Below, piece by piece: positions 34,936 to 42,894 of a stretch of 64,000 bases of DNA. How positions within the stretch are numbered: the stretch's first letter is position 1; each line of letters begins with the position of its first letter. The DNA is from Centroberyx gerrardi (taxonomy: Eukaryota; Chordata; Actinopteri; Beryciformes; Berycidae), in the NCBI RefSeq assembly GCF_048128805.1, contig NC_136012.1:27743082-27807081 (forward strand), written 5' to 3'. A program made the position numbers and the translations under genes. A model generated the notes under the pieces. It searched no databases, was not told the DNA's origin, and saw nothing but the letters and a program-made list of their open reading frames with translations.

Positions 34936-37900
34936 CATGCAGGTTATTTACAGTAGTAGGTGAGATGCAACACCCATTAACTGAACTAAAGCTAATATAT
35001 GCCTAATTAGATTTTGTTTTCCCGAAAAAGCAGATCTCTAATGTTTTGCTGTCAATGTGTAAAAGTCCAGAACGCTATGAAGCCTGCCAGAAACGTACTT
35101 ATATTTAACATAATGTTTGTTGTAATTATGTCTTTTTTATTAATTAAGTCTTCATTTATTTCCAAAATTATGAACAAAATAACATAGTGGCAGCCATTTT
35201 ACATGCAGTAAGAAAAAAATAATATACTTAGAACCTAATTACATAGGGTAAGTTAATCTTAAATATTATATTATAGAAATATTACTGTTACCATCTACAA
35301 AAGATAAAGTATTTTGGTATGAAATCCCGCATTTTAATTTAACCAACTATCCTGTATCATAAATACATGTCTGGCATTTGTAACAAACCAAACCGCTTGA
35401 AAATCGGTCGAAAATTCAGCGAGTTATGAGGATTTTAATTGTGGATAGACCTCCTGCCTCCATACACACACATGCATGAGGAGACGCGGCTCCGTACCAA
35501 CACGCTGACGCACAAGATTCAACCGCGAGGTAACGGAACAAAATGTAGTCTGATTACAATTGTGAATGTGTTTTATTCTATTGAGTGGTAGAAGTAAAGA
35601 AAAATGTCTGACACATCCTTTGTTTTAAGTTAACCTCAGCTACTTACTGGAGGTCAGCCACCACTGACACACTTCCAGAGATCCTCCACACACACTCGTA
35701 CCGAGGGCTAATGTGTGTGTGTGTGTGGGGGTTCGGGGAGGCAGGTAGGCAGTGGACCAAACCACTGTGAGGCGTATGAGAGAGGGACTCAATCTTTCGA
35801 AACTTAAAAACGCATTGTTTTGCGTCTATAATTAGCACAAGTGCTTTCAATGCATATTATTATATTATTTAAAATTATATAGTTATGTTTACAATGATAT
35901 ATTGAGGGGGACAACTCTCTGTTAGTCCCAGGAAGGGGGGGTCCGGACCCCCCTGTCCCCCCCGTGATTTCCGCCCCTGATTAATACAGTAACAGAAGCT
36001 CAGTGCCTGACCTTGGGTCCAGAGTGAGACTGGTTCTTTCCGGACAGACCGGGACCTCCACCGCCTCCTGGGACACAAACATACATATTATATTATGTTA
36101 GAACAGGATTCAAAACATCACATGCATTCAGATTCTGATTCAGAGAAAGCTTTACAGGCATGAATCAAGCAGTACTGAGAGTTGCCAAAGCATATTACAA
36201 TAGTACAGGATAAAATAAGGTACAATACAGATGAATATGGCACAATAAAGAACAGGCAAATTCTGTAATTATATGAACTCTATTTTTTGTTCATATGATA
36301 AATATGATTATATGCAAATAGGGGTGTCACGATTTCGATTCTAAATCGAAAATCGATCTAAATGAGCGTTCGAATTCGACCTTCGAAATCACAAGCAGGT
36401 TCGCGATTCTCCCAGTATTTTTTTTCTCTCCACCCCGGCCTACTTGCACGCATCTGAAGAAAAAAAAAACATTTCAATGACGATACAGCGTAGCTGCTAG
36501 AGAGCGCCCGTCATTTTTAAATCGTTTAAAATGTACCAAAAACTGAAAATCAAGTTATCAGCTTTGTTTTATATATACTACAAGTTGTCATCGATGAACC
36601 GGAACCGGAAAATACTGTAAATCTGGTGACACTGAGACGTTTGATTTTCCCCGGGTTTAGTCGTCCTCCACCGGTAAAAATGGCTTCGCCGGCTAAGCGT
36701 CACGCTTTTAAAACCTTCTGGAAGCTGTCAGATTGTGCTGTGAGACGGAACCTGACCCGCCGTATGTAGTGGAAAGTTACGAAGACATTGTGAGTTGAAG
36801 TCTTTTGATCGAAATCTCTTGTTCTTGCTCGATAAAACAAGACACAAGATCACCTTCACTAAACAGCGGGACCTGCCTGCTCTCACCGCCGGAGACGGAC
36901 GCTGTTTTCCGGGAGGCGGTGCGCCGAAGAGTCGGTAGGAGGACTGGCCGGGCTGCGGCGACTTTTATCCATATAAGTTTGGCGACTATTATTGTCTGAT
37001 CTTATTACTGTGTGGGCTGAAGCGCTGGAGGTTTTGTATGTATTTTGAAAGCTTATCGTTAGCCAAGATAGGAAGGATCTGTTTTGTTGTCATACTGTGA
37101 ATGTTGACACTGAAGTAGGACGCACTGAATCGCCTTGCCATGTATTTGGTACCAAATTAAAGGGAAAGTTGTGTTTTTTTAAATGGAAAAACTTTGAAAA
37201 AATTTGACCATGTGGCCTTAGTGTGGTACATTCCAAAAAAAAATATGGCCGTTATATCACACTTGATACCATCTTTTTAAAGAAGAATTTGAAAATGTAA
37301 ATGACAGTCAGGGCATAAAACCAATGATCTGTTGATCTTTACAAATCAAGACTCGATAGTCTAACAATGGCATAGCCGTCAGTGCTGAAAAAAAAAAATT
37401 AAATCAAATCGAATCGTGACCTTAAAATCTAAAGTCAAATCGAATCGTGAATTTGGAGAATTGTGACACCCCTATATGCAATGCATCCTAGACATGTTAG
37501 TCACTAATTATCACAATGAAACTTTTCTTTCTTCTCGCCTCTGTTCTCTCCTTTCACAAGCACTGATTAGATTATGGAAACCCAGGACATGCTGACCAGG
37601 TTTTACTGTCCTGGACTGAGCCGAGTCTTTCACCTGGTTCATGTTTGTTTCAGAAACGAACATGACAGAGTGTCCGCAGTCAAAATGATGCGATTATGAC
37701 CAAAAACGACTTTGGTGACATTTTGTGAAATTCCCTGATATTCCCTGACTTCCCCAGAGAATTTAATAGATGACTTTCCCTGTCTGGAAAACACAGCTCA
37801 ATATTCCATGATACTCCACAACTCTGCTAACAGCCAGAATCCAGAAATTCAGAAACCATATTTGACTCCCAGAAAACAAACTAACATCAGTACTTCAGCA

Positions 37901-40254
37901 TAATGACAGCAAAACAAACCACAGGTTAATTACAAGTTTCTAGAATGAGTTTCCAGTTTTGTCTTCAGTTGTTCTGAAGATTAGGGACCCTGATGGCAAA
38001 TAATCTGATCAGAGGAACATAAATATGACCCAGCTGGCCTCCCTTACCCCAGCTGGAGGGCATGCCGCCTGCTGACTGGCCTGGAGCCATGGGTGCCGGT
38101 CCCAGCAGCCCCGCCGACAGGTTGGGTGTCTCCAGGAGATGAGACCCCCCGCTGGGAGACAAGACAAACTGTTAATCTCTCAGTTTATTATTTATTTACC
38201 CTTTATTTAACCAGGGAAGTCACACTGAGATTTACATCTCTTTTTCAGCATACACCGTTTCACAATTCTAAAACAAAATAAAAGACAACAAAACACTTAT
38301 AGGAAATAATTTGGAGAAACACTAGCACTAACAATACCACTGGTGTGAGATAGAGGCGACCAATCGTCTCCACCATGCTCTCATTGGTTCACCTTAATTA
38401 TACCAAGGTAAAACAAATAATTTGACATTTAAAGAGAAACTAAACCCCAAACCTAAATCTGTGTAAAGCCTGACATCTAAAGGTAAAAAGCATGCTGCTG
38501 AAATAGCCATCTGCTATTGGCTGGTCTTTAGTGCCAGATGATGATGTCACCATCTGTGGTACTCTATAGAAGATGACATCATCACCTGAAACCAAAGATC
38601 CGGCAATAGCAGATGGCAATTTCAGTAGCATGCTTTTTACCTTTAGATGTCAGGCTTTACACAGGTTTGGGTTTGATATTAAGTTACTCATTAAAGACAA
38701 GGTGTAGTCAGATCAGTGTGTGTGTGTGTGTGTGCCTTACCCTCTGCTGGAGGCCATACCAGGGTCCCAGTCTGGATACCTAAACACAGCAGGAGAACAT
38801 TTACCAACGGTGTCACTTCCTCCTTTCCTCCTGATACTGAATCTTAACATGAATATTTCTCTCCATTCGAAAAAGTACGCATTTATTTACCGTAACACCA
38901 CGACACTTCAAACTGTATCAGTGTGTTTCAGTGACTTACATCTCCAGCAGCAGCCTTCGGTTCTCAGCATGGCGAAGCCCATTTGTGTGTTGGTTCCACT
39001 CCTAAATTAACAAACAGAAGATTACTGAAGCTGCACAGATGGTTTTTCCCAGGACTGAATCATATAGGAATTACAGGAATTAACCCCCAAAACTAGTTTT
39101 CAAAGCATTCCATCTATAATTGTTAGATGTTAAAGATATTTGGCTGATTGAAAGCTTAAGAGATCCATCTCTATGTGTATATTCCTGAAGCATTTGAGTT
39201 GTATGTGTAAGAAAATGAAGACATAGACTAGAAGAAGATATAAAACAGGTCAATTAAATGGTGCAAATTGGATTTCCAGTCAATGGAGAACATGAGGGAA
39301 GATTACAAATGCACCTGGACTGAAGTGGACTGAAGACAAAACAAGAGCTGAGCTCAAGTGTCTGGATTGGAATCAATGAATGGGAACATTTACAACAAGT
39401 TAGTCCAAGAGGAAAAGGAGGGAAGGAGTTTGGACGGTACTCACCATGGTGGAATGTACATCAAAGTCACAAAGAGAGCAGACATGGGGGAACATGGGGG
39501 GCATGACTCCCAAGAAGTCTTGGACTTTTCCGTGTGACGGGGAGCCCATCCTCCTCTGCATAAAGACAGGGTCGGACGGCGAGGGCCCCATGCCGAGCCC
39601 ACCGTAGGAATCGCGGTGGGAAAGCTCCGAATACTGCCGCTCTCTGCTCCCGCTGCCGCCGCCGCTGTTGTTGCCGTAATCTAAATTGTACCCCCGGGCC
39701 GAGGAGACGTCCTGCATGGAACCGTAACCGAAGTCCGAGGGGTGCTGGGCTCGGGCCGAAGCTTGCCCCATGGAAGGACCGCCCATTCTCCCCATGTGCA
39801 TGTCGTCCCAGTCTTCCCTGCCGCCTCGGTAGGACGTTTCGGAGGACATGGAAGGCAGATCCCGGGGGTTGGCCGCCATGCGCCGCTCTCCTGCGTCCCC
39901 CTTGCGGCTCTTCAGCTGCATGAGGATGTGAGGCAGCGTCTCCACGCTGATGTTCTCTTCGGGGATCTGAGCCAGAGCGTCCAGGTCGGCAGGCGACAGC
40001 CCCAAGCTGGCGAACAGCTTCATAGTGCTGCCAAGATGGCTACCGCCGCCACGCCGGGACATCTGGGAGCCGCAGTCCTGGCCATCCACGCCACCGCCGA
40101 CCCCCATGCCTGAAACCATGCCCCCCATCGGTCGGCCGGCGGGGCCGGACCGCTGTTCGCTCATGCTGAAGTTCAAGGTCTCTGCGGCGGCCAGGAGCCC
40201 GCGACCCACAGCAAAGCCTTTCTGACCGCCGTCTGATTGGTTCTTCTGAGACAT
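18889..40254 (-). CDS. matr3l1.1: Matrin-3-like protein, - strand paralogue (four RRMs), 21 coding exons
   Basis: In transcript order the exons are 40254-39445, 39001-38940, 38779-38741, 38151-38048, 36067-36012, 33234-33118, 32297-32172, 31942-31778, 30515-30391, 29500-29065, 27954-27748, 27520-27421, 26682-26666, 26445-26323, 25538-25410, 24735-24607, 24522-24392, 24014-23684, 23166-23037, 22240-22125 and 18957-18889: 3522 nt (1173 aa plus TAA), with every phase consistent. Order: matrin motif '[20 protein letters not shown]', zinc finger 1 (about 257-285), RRM A (358-438), RRM B (439-535), Glu-rich linker with '[14 protein letters not shown]', RRM C (789-872), RRM D (873-959; '[20 protein letters not shown]' is very close to matrin-3 RRM2), acidic linker, zinc finger 2 (about 1118-1148) and a Lys-rich tail. 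It should be a nuclear RNA-binding scaffold and splicing regulator. Adjacency to paip2 mirrors the mammalian MATR3-PAIP2 neighbourhood. The symbol could equally be matr3. Confidence 0.9.
19042..19353. mobile_element. hAT-type MITE with intact 8-bp target duplication
   Basis: Inverted ends TAGGGCTGTGA and TCACAGCCCTA are flanked on both sides by GTAAAAAG (19034-19041 and 19354-19361). Eight-base duplications are the hallmark of hAT superfamily insertion. It is 312 bp with no coding sequence and lies in the last intron of the - matrin-3-like gene. Confidence 0.92.
19390..20205. mobile_element. 816-bp non-autonomous hAT element with intact 8-bp target duplication
   Basis: Ends TAGGGTTGGGCGATA and its reverse complement TATCGCCCAACCCTA form a 15-bp perfect terminal inverted repeat. 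The flanks ACGCATAC at 19382-19389 and 20206-20213 are identical. No transposase reading frame is seen. It lies 36 bp from the preceding MITE, in the same intron. Confidence 0.94.
20260..20725. repeat. Fish interspersed repeat
   Basis: Contains 'CCGGCTCCAAAAAGACGCCA', 'GATTGACAGGTCGCCGATTC', 'AACATGGCGGCGCTCGTAAA' and 'GTGACGTCACACTCACTACT' then 'TTTATACAGTCTGTGG'. This is a combination recognised from widespread teleost repeats. It has no coding potential and abuts the minisatellite that follows. Confidence 0.65.
20741..22124. repeat. 46-bp minisatellite, about 30 units, abutting a splice donor
   Basis: Two unit types share 'GATTCTGATGAGCAGCAGTC' and 'TTCCTCACAGTGCACCTA' and differ in the segment AAACACAGTG (type A) versus TATAAACTG (type B). 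Type A dominates the left part (20741-21020); A and B then largely alternate, giving a 92-bp higher-order period. The array ends exactly at the 5' splice site of the zinc finger 2 exon of the - gene (last exon base 22125). On the minus strand each unit carries GTGAGGAAG, identical to the start of the real intron. Confidence 0.97.
22125..22240 (-). other. Zinc finger 2 exon of the - gene
   Basis: Encodes '[20 protein letters not shown]' followed by [13 protein letters not shown], a matrin-type CxxC...Hx5H finger. The acceptor is CGCTGCAG and the donor CTGCAG|GTGAGG at 22125/22124. Phase and finger spacing match exon 16829-16950 of the paralogue. Confidence 0.92.
22700..22885. repeat. Imperfect (TAC/TACTAT)n microsatellite
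   Basis: A degenerate TAC-rich tract in the intron between exons 23166-23037 and 22240-22125. It yields long but meaningless Ser/Val frames on the minus strand. Confidence 0.9.
23283..23640. repeat. Dispersed TIR-like element, copy 3 (inverted)
   Basis: Reverse-complement relative of 935-1285: it contains 'ATTAATCTATTACAATTCTG', 'AAGAATCACTTTGGACTCTG' and 'CATTTTATAGACTAAATGAA'. Confidence 0.7.
24080..24260. repeat. Dispersed repeat copy (inverted relative to 120-480)
   Basis: Includes 'TTTATTGTAGAATTGATTAA', 'TGTATGAGAAGACCTAAACT' and 'TTTCACTGGAGAGTTTTAGT'. These are reverse complements of blocks at 120-480 with the TAC tract absent. Confidence 0.65.
24392..26445 (-). other. RRM C and RRM D exons of the - gene
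   Basis: RRM C comes from exons 26445-26323 ('[20 protein letters not shown]') and 25538-25410 ('[18 protein letters not shown]'). RRM D comes from 24735-24607 ('[20 protein letters not shown]') and 24522-24392 ('[20 protein letters not shown]'). As in the other RRMs, the intron falls immediately before the strand carrying the AF(I/V/L)E-like motif. RRM C has no equivalent in the + gene. Confidence 0.88.
25730..26185. repeat. Dispersed repeat, inverse copy of 2963-3400
   Basis: Carries 'TCCATCACAGAACAGATTGT', 'AGAATCTAGTTTGAACTCTG' and 'GCTAACAACGTTCTCTGTTC', the reverse complements of blocks in the tmem216 intron copy. Confidence 0.8.
26666..26682 (-). other. 17-nt microexon of the - gene
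   Basis: ACAAGTCCAGGAAAGGG is bounded by the acceptor CCCTGCAG and donor GTATGT. It is needed to join the phase-1 end of 27520-27421 to the phase-0 start of 26445-26323, adding DKSRKG across the junctions. The paralogue has a 26-nt exon (13995-14020) in the same place, coding DGKDRDEPK. A TG-rich run (CA on plus, 26700-26724) lies upstream of the acceptor. Confidence 0.75.
28310..28720. repeat. Dispersed repeat copy related to 120-480
   Basis: Shares 'GAAAGCATCTGAAATATCAC', 'AAACTCTCCAATGAAACTCA' and 'ACCAGTGTAGTGTTGATCAA' in the same order. The TAC tract is replaced by a short AATAATAATTATTATAAT run. Confidence 0.75.
28985..29040. repeat. LINE/SINE-type 3' tail
   Basis: 'GAAGCACTTTGAAAAGGTGC' followed by TATATAGATAAAGTTTATTATTATTATT, split over the two blocks, is a tail common to fish LINE-derived repeats. 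A reverse-oriented tail of similar type is at 16440-16500. Confidence 0.6.
29577..29795. mobile_element. Foldback (MITE-like) element
   Basis: The left arm (about 29580-29640) carries 'CGGTCGGAGGAAACTTACAC' and 'ATGGAATGAAGAAAGTAATA'. The right arm (about 29735-29795) is its approximate reverse complement ('TATTATTTTCTTCATTCCAT', 'AAGTTTCCTCCGACTGGATT'). Arms of about 60 bp enclose about 95 bp. It lies in an intron of the - gene. Confidence 0.8.
31086..31587. repeat. 'CAAGTCTCAAGTC' dispersed element, copy 1
   Basis: About 500 bp of CAAGTC-rich ends around a unique core ('TCTAGGACTTTTCAATGCAA', 'TAAATTCAGTCGTCTGCTGG'), ending CCCCACCTCTGAC. Copy 2 at 43330-43790 is nearly identical through the core. 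The CAGAGGTG ends are inverted-repeat-like. Confidence 0.88.
32640..33045. mobile_element. hAT-like MITE, diverged
   Basis: Left end TAGGGATGCACCGATATG and right end GATATACCAGTGTATCCCTA are imperfect inverted repeats. The interior is rich in CCGATA/TATCGG. No clear target duplication remains. Confidence 0.7.
34591..35979. mobile_element. 1.39-kb non-autonomous hAT-like element with intact 8-bp target duplication
   Basis: Ends CAAGGGCGGATATTTCA and (reverse complement of right end) CAGGGGCGGAAATCACG are inverted repeats followed by G-rich stretches. Both flanks read ATTAATAC (34583-34590 and 35980-35987). It contains a (CA)n tract at about 34889-34934. No transposase frame is visible. Confidence 0.9.
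36320..37474. mobile_element. 1.16-kb hAT-like element nested in an older repeat
   Basis: Ends TAGGGGTGTCACGATT and (reverse complement) TAGGGGTGTCACAATT are inverted. Flanks TATGCAAA (36312-36319) and TATGCAAT (37475-37482) match at 7 of 8 bases. The flanking sequence ('GATAAATATGATTATATGCAA', split here, and 'ATGCATCCTAGACA') is uninterrupted at 32848-32915, marking the insertion point. A short frame near 36680-36765 starts [16 protein letters not shown] and then stops; it may be a transposase remnant. Confidence 0.85.
38446..38692. mobile_element. Foldback MITE with about 75-bp near-perfect arms
   Basis: The left arm (38449-38525) reads 'CCTGACATCTAAAGGTAAAA' then 'AGCATGCTGCTGAAAT'. The right arm (38612-38690) is the reverse complement with few mismatches ('TAGCATGCTTTTTACCTTTA', 'GATGTCAGGCTTTACACAGG'). 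It lies in the intron between exons 38741-38779 and 38048-38151 of the - gene. Confidence 0.88.
39445..40254 (-). other. First coding exon of the - matrin-3-like gene
   Basis: 270 codons from ATG (40252-40254 on plus) to HSTM|GTGAGT. It contains '[20 protein letters not shown]' and '[17 protein letters not shown]', matching the matrin-3 N-terminal motif (ILASFGLSARDLDEL in human). It ends with the CSLCD half of zinc finger 1. Confidence 0.9.
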
Positions 40255-41547
40255 TGCGTCACAAGCTGGATCTGCTCTCTGGCCTCAAAACGTCTCAGAT
40301 GACTCAAGATACGGATTAAAGCAGGCGGCAAAAAAATGTCTATTTTTCTAAAGGATTGGGGGGAAGATTGATTTCTTCTGTCAGGTGAATTTGAAAAGAG
40401 TGAAATCAGTCTAAGTCAAGGGGAACTGCTCCTCTCCTCAGGGGGAAATGTCTTATTTCTGCTGAAACACAATGAGGTTGGGACATTCTTGAAATGCTGC
40501 CTCCACAAAGAAAACAGAGGCAAATGGAGAGGCAACAGCACTGATCCACAGCAAACGGAAGAAAATGACCATAATTCAAAAATAAGTCAACTGAATAGAC
40601 TTAGGCCTAGACTTATTACAAAGGGAACATGAGAGGCAATTTAAAAGCACTGAAAAGAAGGGTAGAAAAGGAGACAGTGACAGAAAGAGACACAGGCTAA
40701 AGACTCAGAATCACCTCAGACAAGGAGGAAGAAGATGCAAAATGAACTGTAGGACATTGATGTGACCGGAAGGTGATGGATCATAACTGAAACCATCCTC
40801 ACTCAGAAAGAACAACTCTTGAAATCAATGTCAGTGTCAAATATCGGGACGAAATATGAATTGTAGAATATGCCAATATATGAATCACTCTGTGAAAAGG
40901 TAATGGGCTGACAGACGCCTTGATAGAGACGTGAAGGAAGCCAAATGTGTCCAATTGCACTGAGAGAAGTGGAGGCCTTGACAGTAACAGATTGGGTCTG
41001 ACCTGATTTCAACCTATTCTGCAGGCTGTCAGCTTGTGATTTGCATGAAAGAAACCCTGCTTATCTAAACTGAGATTTGGACAATACACCGGTATCTGGT
41101 AAATGAATATCTAGAGAAGCTCCAATGTGGTGCAAATTGTGCTTTAAGTTTTGAATCGAGGATACATGCAATGCGGCCTATACTGTGCAAGCAGCTAAGC
41201 TAATGCTTAGCTAGCTAATGTTGCACGAGTTTAATGTTTCTTAACCTACTGCAAAACATTCAAATTAAGCACAAACGTATTATCCATACGTGAAGCCGTA
41301 CAACTACGAACTGATGACAAAATTACCGAAAAAGTAAAATTATACTAACGCTAATCTAGAAGCTAACTTATCTCGACTAGTTATGGCATTAGCCTGCTGG
41401 TAATGCTAGTCGCTACTCGCTAGCTAACGTTGTCTGGTAATTTAGCTCAAAACTATTCACCCTGCAGTCAGTAATAGCTGTGCAACGTTATTTTATTTAT
41501 TCTAGTTTATGTTATATAACTATATCATAAAACAATTGCACTCTTAC

Positions 41548-42540
41548 CTTAGCTTTCGTATGTGTAGTTAGTTTGCTAAACTAGCCAGCACGTACTGCGG
41601 TGGCACCAGTGAGGCACCGAGGCAAGAGTAACGGAGTACCGCGGTTTGTTGTCTGCGGCAGCACGGGCTGGTGGAGCTTTTTATGTTTTGTGTCATATCA
41701 TGTCTGTCTTGTGCTCTGGAGTTTGCTGCTTGGATGCTTATCCACTATGGAACACACAAAGTTTCAACGTGGACCTTGAATATTTATGATCTTTGCGCCA
41801 CATTTAATTAACAAACGTTTAAAGGGTTACGGGTTCCGCTTACTCGCTATCAACGGTAGAACAAATCGAGCGCACATAGATGAGCCAGCTGCTACGGGGC
41901 GGGCCGGCGGTGGGACGGGACCTGGAGGGGACTGGAGTCAGGCTGCCTTCAAGGGCTCCTCGGTTAAACAAGTAACACAAAGAATGAAAATAGAAATAAA
42001 TAAATTATATTCTTTTTTTACCATCAGTGGTTCACACAGCTTCCATGCTTTCCACCCCTACATGTCACATCTCAGCAATTCGGGTACGGGGGAGTCAATT
42101 GACTAAATTCTACCCAAAACTCAAGATATACTATTATTGTGTCAATGTGGTCCCGAATGCGCCCTGATGTGATTTTGGATTTTTTTTAATGGCTTCCAAA
42201 TAGATTGTAGTGATAAACACTGCAAGATAAAATGTGTCACACTTAGGTACGGTAAGTCCCACACATTGTCATACCCAAATGACGCTCATACTCGGGTATC
42301 ATGGAAAATCCCAAATTTCCCCGTCCTGCTGTATTTGCCACTTTGTTTTGGTCTTTCATGTGCGTTACATCATAATTACGACATTACGGACAGCACTTTA
42401 AGGCAGCAATCCGATATAACCAATCGCATGCGAGCACAGAGTGACGTTGTAGATGTAAACAAACAGATCCAGCGCGGCCATTACAGTTGAATAGTTCGAC
42501 GGAGAGTTTGACGCTTCGGGCTTTCGCAACCGCCGCAGAT
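41548..42540. promoter_or_regulatory. Divergent promoter region between the - matrin-3-like gene and paip2
   Basis: A minus-strand donor (AGCTAAG|GTAAGAG, exon base 41548) marks a non-coding first exon of the matrin-3-like gene extending toward about 41700. On the plus strand, GTTGTCAG|GTATAT near 42548 can be the donor of a paip2 5' UTR exon, with coding resuming after the acceptor at 42872. The two likely start regions are less than 1 kb apart. CG-rich stretches lie at 41590-41660 and 41880-41930. Exact start sites are inferred. Confidence 0.5.
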
Positions 42541-42894
42541 TGGTTGTCAGGTATATTATTTTGAATAAACAACGTCGATTTTACTTGGACTCGTGTAATG
42601 TCTTTGTTCGTTCGCCTCGGTATTTCTCTGTCGCAGTTACAGTAAATTTGTCGAGTCTGTTCACCCCAAAAATGGCAGAGACAGCTAGCCAGACGCTAGC
42701 TGGCTATTGTCTGTATGGTAATGTTAGCGGCCATCATAACAAACCTTACTGTTGACATAACAGTCTAACTGCTCGGTGTTTGATCATGAAATTGAACCTA
42801 TATTTTCCCTATAGTTTCCCATCGTGCTGTCGTGTAGTATCGTATAGATTGTGTGTTTTTGTGACATTGTAGAAAGGCTGTGGTGAGGAGTGAA

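Noticed and set aside
36805-36999. 64-residue frame inside the hAT-like element
   Set aside because: No transposase motif is recognisable. Treated as part of the non-autonomous element.
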